Assembly: GCA_020639075.1 (NCBI GenBank)
Contig: JACKHI010000001.1
Location: 4,030,001-4,094,000, forward strand
Length of the DNA stretch: 64,000 nt
Reading direction: 5' to 3'
DNA from: Phycisphaerales bacterium
Lineage (GTDB): Bacteria; Planctomycetota; Phycisphaerae; UBA1845; UTPLA1
The first letter of the stretch is position 1, and each line of letters begins with the position of its first letter. Below are positions 45,044 to 52,666 of this stretch, one piece after another. A model generated the notes under the pieces. That model did no database searches. It saw only the letters and a list, made by a program, of their open reading frames with translations, and was not told where the DNA came from. The translations under genes and the position numbers were made by a program.

Positions 45044-46951
45044 ATGAGCGCACCGATGACCCAAACCGACCTGGTTCCCAACTGGCTTCGAGATTTGCGT
45101 CGCGAAGCCGGTATCCGCAAGGGACTGATTCTTCACGGCAACGTCCGCGACCTCTTCTATGATGCGCGCGATCGTCAATACGTCACGCTAAATGAATTGT
45201 TGTTGCGCACCATTACCCGCGAAACCGCCCTCGGGTTCACGCTCGCGGGGAGATGGGACCCGATCGACGGGCTTCAGTTTTTCAATGATCGCAGCGCGAC
45301 GCGATTCCGCGAGTTGCAGGAGGGTGCGGCGCCGAGCAACCGCAGCGGCGATGGTGGCGGTACCTACGACATCGGCGACACGGACACCCAGGCGCAATCG
45401 CGTCGGCCGAATCGTCCGTTGTATCCCGATCCCAACGAGTTCTTTCCGGCGATCCGCCCGATTCTCAATCGGGATGGTGAACGACCGCTGATTATCCTCG
45501 ACGGGACGCACATGATGGTGACACAACCCGCAAATCCGGCGCCGGAAGAACGGCAATGGATGTTGACACTGTCCAAGACCCTGCTCGGCGGGCCGGTGAT
45601 TCCGATCGACAGCGATCACCTGCGCGGCAACGGAGGCGTTGTTATTTTGCTGACCGCCAACTTGGGCAGCCTGCCTCCAATTCTCTATCAGGGAGATCCG
45701 CGCATTCGGCTGGTCTCGGTGCCCGTGCCTTCGCGCCTCGAACGCCGGGCCTTCTTCATCCGCCATGCCGACGACATTCGCTGCGAGCGACGAAGCGTCA
45801 AACCCGAGTCCGGCGCTGCAGTCGGACCAATCGAGGAATTGGCGGACACCCTCACCGATCAGACGGATCAGTACACCTTCGCGGATCTCAAGCAGATCCT
45901 CGCCCTATCACACCGCACAGAGGAGCCGCTGCGTCCCGAACGTCTGGTCAGTCTCTACCGACTCGGCGATCAACGCTCTCCATGGGAGGAACTCAGTGAG
46001 GAAAAACTACGCACGACCGACGAGACGCTACGCAAACGCGTGATCGGACAGGAGGAGGCGATCAATCACGTGTCAACCATGAACATCCGCGCGTATCTTG
46101 GTCTATCAGGTCTGGAACATTCGGCGCGGCCGACCAAACCCAAGGGCATCCTGTTCTTCGTCGGGCCGACCGGCGTCGGCAAGACCGAACTTTCTAAGGC
46201 GCTGGCGGAATTCCTGTTCGGCGACGAATCGGCCTGCATTCGTTTTGACATGAGTGAATACAACCACGAGCACAGTGATCAGCGACTGGTCGGCGCGCCG
46301 CCGGGTTATGTCGGGTTCGAAGAAGGCGGCCAGCTAACAAACGCAGTCCGGCATCGACCCTTCTGCGTGGTGCTTCTCGACGAAATCGAGAAGGCGCACC
46401 CGCGCGTCCTCGATAAGTTCCTGCAGATCCTGGAAGACGGACGGCTCACCGATGGTCGCGGCGAGACAACGTACTTCACCGAAACCGTGATCGCATTCAC
46501 GAGCAACATCGGAGCAGCTGACATGCCCGCCGACGGCACACCGGTCGACGTCAGGGTGCATTTTCAGGAGGCCGTCGAAGAGCACTTCCGACGAGGACTT
46601 GGGCGTCCCGAGCTCGCCGGCCGATTTGGAAAGAACATCGTTGTCTTTCAGCCCATCACCGACGACGGATTTCGGACGGCGATCCTGCAACGGAAACTGC
46701 AGCCGTTGCGGGACCATATTCTCGAGCGATTCGGCTGCAATCTGCAGCTTGGCGAGGACTTGGAGGCGCACCTGCTTCAGACTGCAAAATCCAGTCATGG
46801 GGCGCGGGGACTGGTCAATTCCCTTCAGAGCGGCCTGCTGAATCCGCTTTCTCGATTCATCTTCGATCATCTGCACCAGCTGCGCCGTGGACGCTCGATT
46901 CACGGCACGCTCTCTGACAACGAGGCCGTGTTCGAGATTCAAGAGGGGTAG
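45044..46951 (+). CDS. Two-domain AAA+ ATPase, C-terminal half ClpA/ClpB-like
   Basis: 635 aa. The N-terminal half (about 1-310) reads GLILHGNVRDLFYDARDRQYVTLNELLLRTI ... PLIILDGTHMM ... IRLVSVPVPSRLERRAFF. It has AAA-like order but no Walker A, so it is probably a degenerate ATPase domain. The C-terminal half is Clp-like: VIGQEEAINHV, Walker A GPTGVGKTELSKALAE (about 373), the FDMSEYNHEHSDQRLVGAPPGYVGFEEGGQL pore region, Walker B LLDEIEKAHP (about 443), sensor-1 FTSNIG, and a Clp-type small domain (SHGARGLVNSLQ). GGAG precedes the ATG. It probably unfolds or remodels a protein, perhaps the coiled-coil partner encoded upstream. Confidence 0.82.
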   Translation: MSAPMTQTDLVPNWLRDLRREAGIRKGLILHGNVRDLFYDARDRQYVTLNELLLRTITRETALGFTLAGRWDPIDGLQFFNDRSATRFRELQEGAAPSNRSGDGGGTYDIGDTDTQAQSRRPNRPLYPDPNEFFPAIRPILNRDGERPLIILDGTHMMVTQPANPAPEERQWMLTLSKTLLGGPVIPIDSDHLRGNGGVVILLTANLGSLPPILYQGDPRIRLVSVPVPSRLERRAFFIRHADDIRCERRSVKPESGAAVGPIEELADTLTDQTDQYTFADLKQILALSHRTEEPLRPERLVSLYRLGDQRSPWEELSEEKLRTTDETLRKRVIGQEEAINHVSTMNIRAYLGLSGLEHSARPTKPKGILFFVGPTGVGKTELSKALAEFLFGDESACIRFDMSEYNHEHSDQRLVGAPPGYVGFEEGGQLTNAVRHRPFCVVLLDEIEKAHPRVLDKFLQILEDGRLTDGRGETTYFTETVIAFTSNIGAADMPADGTPVDVRVHFQEAVEEHFRRGLGRPELAGRFGKNIVVFQPITDDGFRTAILQRKLQPLRDHILERFGCNLQLGEDLEAHLLQTAKSSHGARGLVNSLQSGLLNPLSRFIFDHLHQLRRGRSIHGTLSDNEAVFEIQEG

Positions 46952-46953
46952 TC

Positions 46954-47556
46954 ATGACGCAATCGATGCTCAATATCGCGGATCTCCATTTGCGGTCTCG
47001 CGTCAACGGTCCCGGCGTTCGGACTGTGGTCTGGGTGCAGGGCTGCACGATCGGCTGCCCCGGCTGTTTCAATCCGCATACCCATATGCACGAAGTGCGC
47101 CGTTTGGTTGATCCGCGGGAATTGGGCGATTGGATTGCGGGCGATGAGCACTGTGATGGGCTCACGATTTCCGGTGGCGAACCGTTCGAACAGGGGGAGG
47201 CGTGTGCGCTGCTCGCGTCGACGGTTGGTGACGCGGGAAAGTCCGTCATGGTGTTCTCCGGTTATCGATTTGATGTGCTAAAGAATTCGCCATCGCCAGA
47301 CGTGAAGCAGTTTCTGGAAGCCATCGACCTGCTCGTCGCCGGCCCATATGTCGCGGGAATGCCGGGTGATCCCGCGACATGGCGCGGCAGTGGCAACCAG
47401 ACTGTACATCATCTGACCGATCGATTGCGCGGCCCGAAATCGGAGTCCCTTAAGCCCGTCGTGGAACTCCGGCTGGATGGCGAACACCTCCGCGCATCGG
47501 GATTCCCCGATCCGGAAGATCGACGCTGGATCGAGGCGATCGCGTCGCTGAGATAG
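46954..47556 (+). CDS. Radical SAM protein, NrdG/activase-like (single 4Fe-4S cluster)
   Basis: 200 aa, starting 2 bases after the AAA+ gene with GAGGGG upstream. The cluster motif is QGCTIGCPGCFNPHTH (CxxxCxxC, about 29-36), and SGGEPFEQGEA and SGYRFDVL match SAM-binding segments of anaerobic ribonucleotide reductase activases. No ribonucleotide reductase is encoded nearby, so its target is probably a protein of this cluster rather than NrdD. Length is in the NrdG range (about 150-200). Confidence 0.82.
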   Translation: MTQSMLNIADLHLRSRVNGPGVRTVVWVQGCTIGCPGCFNPHTHMHEVRRLVDPRELGDWIAGDEHCDGLTISGGEPFEQGEACALLASTVGDAGKSVMVFSGYRFDVLKNSPSPDVKQFLEAIDLLVAGPYVAGMPGDPATWRGSGNQTVHHLTDRLRGPKSESLKPVVELRLDGEHLRASGFPDPEDRRWIEAIASLR

Positions 47557-47691
47557 CCTCCATACATCCATCAGTGTGGTGTCACTCTCGTCGAGGCGCT
47601 CGCGGAGAGAACGATGGCAATCGAGTGCTGCGATTCGGTTGATGGCAACCGATGCAGCGGAACGTATGACATATCCACAAGGAGCCTGAAC

Positions 47692-48033
47692 ATGAATCTT
47701 CGAGAAATCAGCTTGATTGCTTTCCGTCGCCACGTGGCAAACATCAACAAGATACTCAAGTCGCCCGAGGAAATAGGCAAACTCCTGGCCGAGGCAATGG
47801 ACGACCTGCCGATCCTGGACGGAATGTTGCAGGAGAATGCGCGTCATCGGCCCAAGGCCGGCATGACCGAGGTAGAAGTCAATGGCATCATCGCCTCCTA
47901 CAACGTCATCGTATTCCTCGCGCTTCGCAACTTGGAAAAGGAACAGGAGGATCGACGACACGGTGCTCCCGCGGCGAATGGTGGTGGACCGGTCGTGCCT
48001 CATCCCAAGTCTCAATCACGGCTGTTGAATTGA
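47692..48033 (+). CDS. Small hypothetical protein, 113 aa
   Basis: Mostly helical: NLREISLIAFRRHVANINKILKSPEEIGKLLAEAMDDLPILDGMLQENARHR ... VEVNGIIASYNVIVFLALRNLEKEQED, then a disordered Gly/Pro/Ser tail. The start at ATG 47692 is set by AAGGAG 7 bases upstream; the frame is open back to 47614. No family recognised. It follows the radical SAM gene by 135 bases on the same strand. Confidence 0.6.
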   Translation: MNLREISLIAFRRHVANINKILKSPEEIGKLLAEAMDDLPILDGMLQENARHRPKAGMTEVEVNGIIASYNVIVFLALRNLEKEQEDRRHGAPAANGGGPVVPHPKSQSRLLN

Positions 48034-48184
48034 CTTCCGCCGCGGTACCCAGGTTGTGAGCCGAAATCAGCGCTCGCGACGACCGAAGTCGGCCGGGCCC
48101 GCTCCTGGCTGGCCCGCTGGCGCCTAGGGTCAACAAGTCAATCAAGAAGAAGGGCTGTTTCGACAGGATGAAAGGAGAACCAAT

Positions 48185-48478
48185 ATGTCGGAAAATACAG
48201 CGCAGAAGCCTGTGTGGGAGATGAAGGCCAAGGGCGGTTTGTCGGTCGCCATCTGGCGACATGAAAAGACCGAAGCAGGGCGAACGATCACTCGGCACAG
48301 CGTTACGCTCAACAAGCGCTTTCGTGACAAAAAGGATGGTGCGTGGCACGACAGCTCCTCCTATTTCGTTGACGATTTGCCCCGAGTCATGCGATTGTTG
48401 GAACAGGCCTTCGATCAGCTTGTCCTGGTCGGCTCCGAAATCGACGGCCAAGATTTGCGGTGCCCTGGGGGCCGATAA
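48185..48478 (+). CDS. Conserved small planctomycete protein, PC4-like, 97 aa
   Basis: Resembles a family frequent in planctomycetes with pattern ...VWEMKAKGGLSVAIWRHEKTEAG...RHSVTLNKRFRDKKDGAWHDSSSYFVDDLPRVMRLLEQA: four strands and a helix, like the PC4/p15 single-strand DNA-binding fold. The fold call is an inference. GAAAGGAG lies 9 bases before the ATG. It is the last gene of the plus-strand block before the Fic gene. Confidence 0.65.
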   Translation: MSENTAQKPVWEMKAKGGLSVAIWRHEKTEAGRTITRHSVTLNKRFRDKKDGAWHDSSSYFVDDLPRVMRLLEQAFDQLVLVGSEIDGQDLRCPGGR

Positions 48479-48758
48479 CGAGGTGCGGCGTTACTGACCT
48501 GGGAAGCGTGGCGTAAGCCTGAGATTCATGGAATGTGTTGTCTTTGCCATGTGGTGAGAACTGCCCCGTGCAGTGAGTCGGGCGTCGTTACTTCCGCTCC
48601 GAAACCACCGAAACGGGTTCTGTTTGGCGACCGGATTGCCGGCTGGGTGATTGTCAGGTTTGCAAATAGGCTGGCTCGCTATTATCGTTTGCTTTCAATA
48701 TCGAAAATAAGGTCTGCCGATATTTGCGATACCGCAACGACCGGTGAGAGAAACAGCC

Positions 48759-49913
48759 ATGGCCAAACTTTCCAAGAAAACGACCTCTCGGACCGCCTCT
48801 TCGTTGCCGTTTGTTCCTGCCCCATTACCTCCCCATATCACGTGGACAGATCAGCTCGTCCGAAGTTTGTCGGACGCGGACCGGCTTGTCGGGGCGCTTG
48901 CGGGACATGGAGCTCAACTCCCTAATCCTCACGTTCTGATTCGACCTTTCATACGCCGCGAAGCCGTGCTCTCGAGCAAGATCGAAGGCACTCAAGCGAC
49001 CATTGGGGAATTGCTCGCCGCCGAAGCGGGTGTAAACGTGGATCGTAGCGCCGACGACTTGCGAGAAGTAGGCAACTACGTGGCTGCGCTGGAGTACGGA
49101 GTCAAGCGACTCCAAAAACTACCGCTATCGTTGCGGCTAATAGGCGAACTACACGCCAAGCTGATGAAGGGTGTTCGCGGCGACCACGCCGCGCCGGGTG
49201 AATTCCGAAGAGTCCAGAATTGGATAGGCCCCCCCGGATGCACAGAAAAGAACGCGACCTATGTACCGCCGCCGCCTGGGAGGCTCATGGGATGCCTCAG
49301 CGATCTTGAATCCTACTTTCAGAATAACGACCTGCCGATTCTCATTCAAGTCGCCCTTGTGCACTACCAGTTTGAGGCCATCCATCCATTTCTGGATGGA
49401 AACGGGCGAGTCGGCCGTTTGCTAATAACACTGATGTTGATGGATAGACGTGTCTTGCCAGAACCACTCCTTTACCTGAGCGCCTTCTTCGAAGCGACGC
49501 GGCAAGACTACTATGGTCGCCTTCTCGATGTGAGCCGCAACGGGAAATGGGACGATTGGATAGTTTATTTCCTAAACGGAGTTGCTCGTCAGGCTGAAGA
49601 TGGTTTGTCGCGTGCCGCTCGCATCAACGAGTTGCTCGCAAAATGGCGACGTGAGTCCGCAGGAAAGGTAACCAACAACGCCATGATGTTGATCGAAATC
49701 GCATCAGAGAATCCATTCCTTACGATCAAAGGCGTTGCCAAACGTCTTGATGTCGCCTACACGACCGCACAACGAGCCGTCTTAGTGCTGCAAGACATCG
49801 GCATTCTTGACGAGACATCGAATGGGAAACGAGATCGGGTGTTTTGCGCGACGAAGATTCTGGAAATCTTGGAAGAACCCGCGCGACTAATTCCGGATCG
49901 GGCGGCCCATTGA
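48759..49913 (+). CDS. Fic-family protein (probable AMPylating enzyme), self-inhibited type
   Basis: 384 aa. The Fic catalytic loop is HPFLDGNGRVGR (about 208-219), complete with the catalytic His and the phosphate-anchor Asn and Arg. An N-terminal inhibitory helix motif (S/T)xxxE(G/N) is present as SSKIEG near residue 70, the class II arrangement that blocks ATP until released. A winged helix closes the protein (LTIKGVAKRLDVAYTTAQRAVLVLQDIGIL). The start is at ATG 48759 (MAKLSKKTTSRT) or an ATG 15 bases earlier. Fic proteins transfer AMP to target hydroxyls and can act as toxins. No antitoxin gene is adjacent, in line with built-in inhibition. Confidence 0.92.
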   Translation: MAKLSKKTTSRTASSLPFVPAPLPPHITWTDQLVRSLSDADRLVGALAGHGAQLPNPHVLIRPFIRREAVLSSKIEGTQATIGELLAAEAGVNVDRSADDLREVGNYVAALEYGVKRLQKLPLSLRLIGELHAKLMKGVRGDHAAPGEFRRVQNWIGPPGCTEKNATYVPPPPGRLMGCLSDLESYFQNNDLPILIQVALVHYQFEAIHPFLDGNGRVGRLLITLMLMDRRVLPEPLLYLSAFFEATRQDYYGRLLDVSRNGKWDDWIVYFLNGVARQAEDGLSRAARINELLAKWRRESAGKVTNNAMMLIEIASENPFLTIKGVAKRLDVAYTTAQRAVLVLQDIGILDETSNGKRDRVFCATKILEILEEPARLIPDRAAH

Positions 49914-50031
49914 GCCGCCACCAAAGCTGTTGCGTAGATATTCTGCACCAGCTGCGGGGCCGACGTGCGATCGGCGCGGCTCCAAGTAAGGTCGGCGCTG
50001 CGAGAAGTACCTGGATGAAACACTGTTGATC

Positions 50032-51012
50032 TTAATAAATGGTCTTGAGCAAGTCTTCGATCTCCTCATCACGGATCGGGTCCTCGCGGCGCAGGTACTC
50101 CAAGAATTCATCCAGCACGTCCGGAGTCGGCACAACGATTTGTCCAAGGAAGCTGACCTCGCCTCCCGAAATTGACTGAACCTGGCCCGCTGCATAGAGC
50201 TGCTGGACTGCTTTGCGCGCCACCGACAGGTGCCGGTGGAAGTACTTCGGCGACAACGTCCAGGCGATCTCCCGCACCGACAGAGGCCCTTCACCAACCT
50301 GGCCGACTTCACCGAGAAGCACTGCCCCGAGAGTGTGTGCGGCGACGTCGCCATGCTCACGCCAGCAGCGTCCAAGAGGCGAGCGGTCATAGAGCCGGTG
50401 GCTGAAGACTTGTTGGTAGGCCTCGACCTGCTCTGTGTAGAGCTTGTCGACTTCGCGGATGAACAGGTCATCCCGGCCGCCATCCACGAAGTCGGAATAC
50501 CCGGTCTTTGCGTCGGAGGTCAGATAGGCGCGCCCCAACAGCCAACGGCGCTGGTAGAACGCCGCCAATGCTCGAAGCAGGTACGCTGTTCCCTCCGCTT
50601 CCCCTGGCCCTCCGAGTACCTCTTCGGGATTCGTCAGAAACCTGCGAACGGCTTCCGTGCGGTTCGCCTTGGCCAGCAGTACCTCAAGGACGTGCACAAC
50701 GTCGCACTGGCCGTCGGCAAACCCATGGAGCTCTTTGCGAAGAAGGCGAGCTAGATGCTTGTCGGGCTTCACTGCTGCCAACCGATCGAAGTCGGCTGCG
50801 CCCACATCAGGAACGCTTTGGAGTACCGTTTCTGGGTGTCCGACACCTGCTGAGCGGAGCAGGGAAAGTGCCTGGTCCTCGTCAACCGCCTTCAGCGCGC
50901 CGGCCAGGAGTAATTCCGCGCCAACCTGCTTGGCCTTCGTCCGCCGGGCCAGGAACCGGGCCACGGCCACAACGCGACGGAAATCAACGTTTGCTTGTTC
51001 GGTCGTGACCAT
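50032..51012 (-). CDS. Hypothetical protein, 326 aa
   Basis: Not recognised. Mostly helical: residues 1-110 resemble repeat-like helices (LARRTKAKQVGAELLLAGALKAVDEDQALSLLRSAG), and the C-terminal region (LSVREIAWTLSPKYFHRHLSVARKAVQQLYAAGQVQSI) could be a winged helix. The start at ATG 51012 is fixed by a perfect AGGAGG 7 bases upstream. It is the last gene of a leftward run, 36 bases after the 239-residue gene. A regulatory or adaptor role is only a guess. Confidence 0.6.
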   Translation of the reverse strand: MVTTEQANVDFRRVVAVARFLARRTKAKQVGAELLLAGALKAVDEDQALSLLRSAGVGHPETVLQSVPDVGAADFDRLAAVKPDKHLARLLRKELHGFADGQCDVVHVLEVLLAKANRTEAVRRFLTNPEEVLGGPGEAEGTAYLLRALAAFYQRRWLLGRAYLTSDAKTGYSDFVDGGRDDLFIREVDKLYTEQVEAYQQVFSHRLYDRSPLGRCWREHGDVAAHTLGAVLLGEVGQVGEGPLSVREIAWTLSPKYFHRHLSVARKAVQQLYAAGQVQSISGGEVSFLGQIVVPTPDVLDEFLEYLRREDPIRDEEIEDLLKTIY

Positions 51013-51048
51013 GGTAGTGCCTCCTGGATTGTGTGTAGGCGATGTCCC

Positions 51049-51768
51049 TTAGAGCGTCAGCGCTCCGGATTCGGCGTCTTCTGGCTTGTCGTACTCCGCC
51101 TCGGCGGTGCGCCGTTCGATCAGTTCGGTCAGGTCCCTCTTCAAGCGATTCAGCGCGGCATCCGGCACGCGCGGCTCCGGCGTGAACAACTGGCGGATCA
51201 CTTGGGCCAGGCGGATCAACCGCTGGGCGTGGTTCAGAACTGCCAGGACATCGTCTTCCAGCGATTCGGGTAGCGACTCGAAGTTACACTCTTGGGTCAA
51301 CGCCACCATCACCTCACCGTCGCGCCAGTCGACGCTCGCCTTGGTCCAATCCGTGAAAACGTTAGAACCAAACACAACGTGGGCCAGCAGTTCGTCCGTT
51401 TCACGCCGACCGGCCCGATACTGCTCCACCAACAGGCCCATCAGGTCGAACTGATCGCCCTCCAACTTCTCAATCTCATTGCCATTGCAGGCGAAGAGCT
51501 TGCGGAGCAGGTGGTGGGCCGTCCGGTTTGCATGCTCACCTTTCGAGCCGAGATACAGCACATGGTGACATTTCACAATCAACGTGTTACCGCGTTTGGC
51601 GAACACCAGGACGCGCTCCCGCTGGCCTTGTCCGAGTCCTTCGACCGGGGCGCCAGCGAGCAGATGATCGCTTTCGCCCGCTAACGGCTCTCCGAATTGA
51701 AGCCGCTCGCGGTTATCCCCCAGCCAGTCTAGCGCTAGCTCCTTGAAGTTTCGCAGTTTGTCGTCCAT
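51049..51768 (-). CDS. Hypothetical protein, 239 aa
   Basis: Not recognised. Acidic, mixed alpha/beta: ERVLVFAKRGNTLIVKCHHVLYLGS, LLRKLFACNGNEIEKLEGDQFDLMGLLVEQYRAG, and a charged helical end. GGGAG lies 6 bases before the ATG. It sits between the receiver-like gene (51 bases upstream) and the 326-residue gene, all on the minus strand. Confidence 0.6.
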   Translation of the reverse strand: MDDKLRNFKELALDWLGDNRERLQFGEPLAGESDHLLAGAPVEGLGQGQRERVLVFAKRGNTLIVKCHHVLYLGSKGEHANRTAHHLLRKLFACNGNEIEKLEGDQFDLMGLLVEQYRAGRRETDELLAHVVFGSNVFTDWTKASVDWRDGEVMVALTQECNFESLPESLEDDVLAVLNHAQRLIRLAQVIRQLFTPEPRVPDAALNRLKRDLTELIERRTAEAEYDKPEDAESGALTL

Positions 51769-51819
51769 GGTGGGCTCCCATCGCTAGTTGATGCCGCACT
51801 ACCTCTCAGGCCCTTACAC

Positions 51820-52647
51820 TTACATATGATGTTCATTGCTCGATGCGCCTGACGGCGGCTCGCTTACGCCCTGAAGGTCCACGAAGAGTCCGGCTGTAGG
51901 ATACTGCCGTACGCCGTAGCGAGTCGAAATCGTCAAGACGGGATGAGATTGGTTGTCCGCAAGGGCAGAGAGATCTGTTAGTGAGACATCGACCCGGCTT
52001 GTTTTCACGAGGTGAAGCAATCGTTCGCGCCAGGATCGCACACCTTGTGGGATCACGTTGGCCCAAGCGCGATTGACACCTGAAATCCCATAGCGAGAGT
52101 AATCCACATGAAGAATTGTTCGTGTGATGTCATGGAGGGCGCGAACTTCTGGTTCACCTTCGAGAAGATCGCCGTAATTCGTCATGGGCACAAGGCCGGT
52201 AGGATGGTCTGAAGTAAGGGTTGCGTAGACAAGCCCAATCACAAGCCCCTCGAAAGTGGCGGATCGCCGGCCGCAATTCTGCTCCGGTGCAGCGAGGTTG
52301 ACACCTTGTGTGTTTTCTTCACGCATAGCTTCGATGGCCGCGTCTTCGGCCGTAGCATCGGCAATGATGCCGCGGTTGCCGGGTGACCACTTGCTGAGCA
52401 CATAGTCCATTGCCACAAGGTCGGCGGGAAGAAGATCTGTATTTTCTTCAGCCAAGAAAGTCTGGTGAAGCTCTGCGAACTCCTGAGGGTTGCGTACGGT
52501 TGACGGGCCGCCCAGGTGTGGTGACCGGATGATCTCGAAGTGGTCGCGGAATTCATCAGGCAGTCGCGGCTCCGGGTATTGGTAATCGCTGCTGTCGCCC
52601 TCGCAGTCATCTATCCAGAGTATTCGGAACTTGTCGTATGCAGACAT
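51820..52647 (-). CDS. Receiver-like response regulator, divergent
   Basis: 275 aa from ATG 52647 (AAGGAA 7 bases upstream; an in-frame ATG at 52674 overlaps the kinase gene). ILWIDDCEGD (about 9-18) matches the acidic pocket of receiver domains, and LVAMDYVLSKW places a candidate phospho-acceptor Asp at 81. The later Lys of canonical receivers is not obvious, and the spacing is long. The C-terminal 150 residues match no output domain I know. It follows the kinase-like gene closely, so the two probably form a two-component pair. Confidence 0.6.
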   Translation of the reverse strand: MSAYDKFRILWIDDCEGDSSDYQYPEPRLPDEFRDHFEIIRSPHLGGPSTVRNPQEFAELHQTFLAEENTDLLPADLVAMDYVLSKWSPGNRGIIADATAEDAAIEAMREENTQGVNLAAPEQNCGRRSATFEGLVIGLVYATLTSDHPTGLVPMTNYGDLLEGEPEVRALHDITRTILHVDYSRYGISGVNRAWANVIPQGVRSWRERLLHLVKTSRVDVSLTDLSALADNQSHPVLTISTRYGVRQYPTAGLFVDLQGVSEPPSGASSNEHHM

Positions 52648-52666
52648 CAGCGGTTCCTTTCGACAA

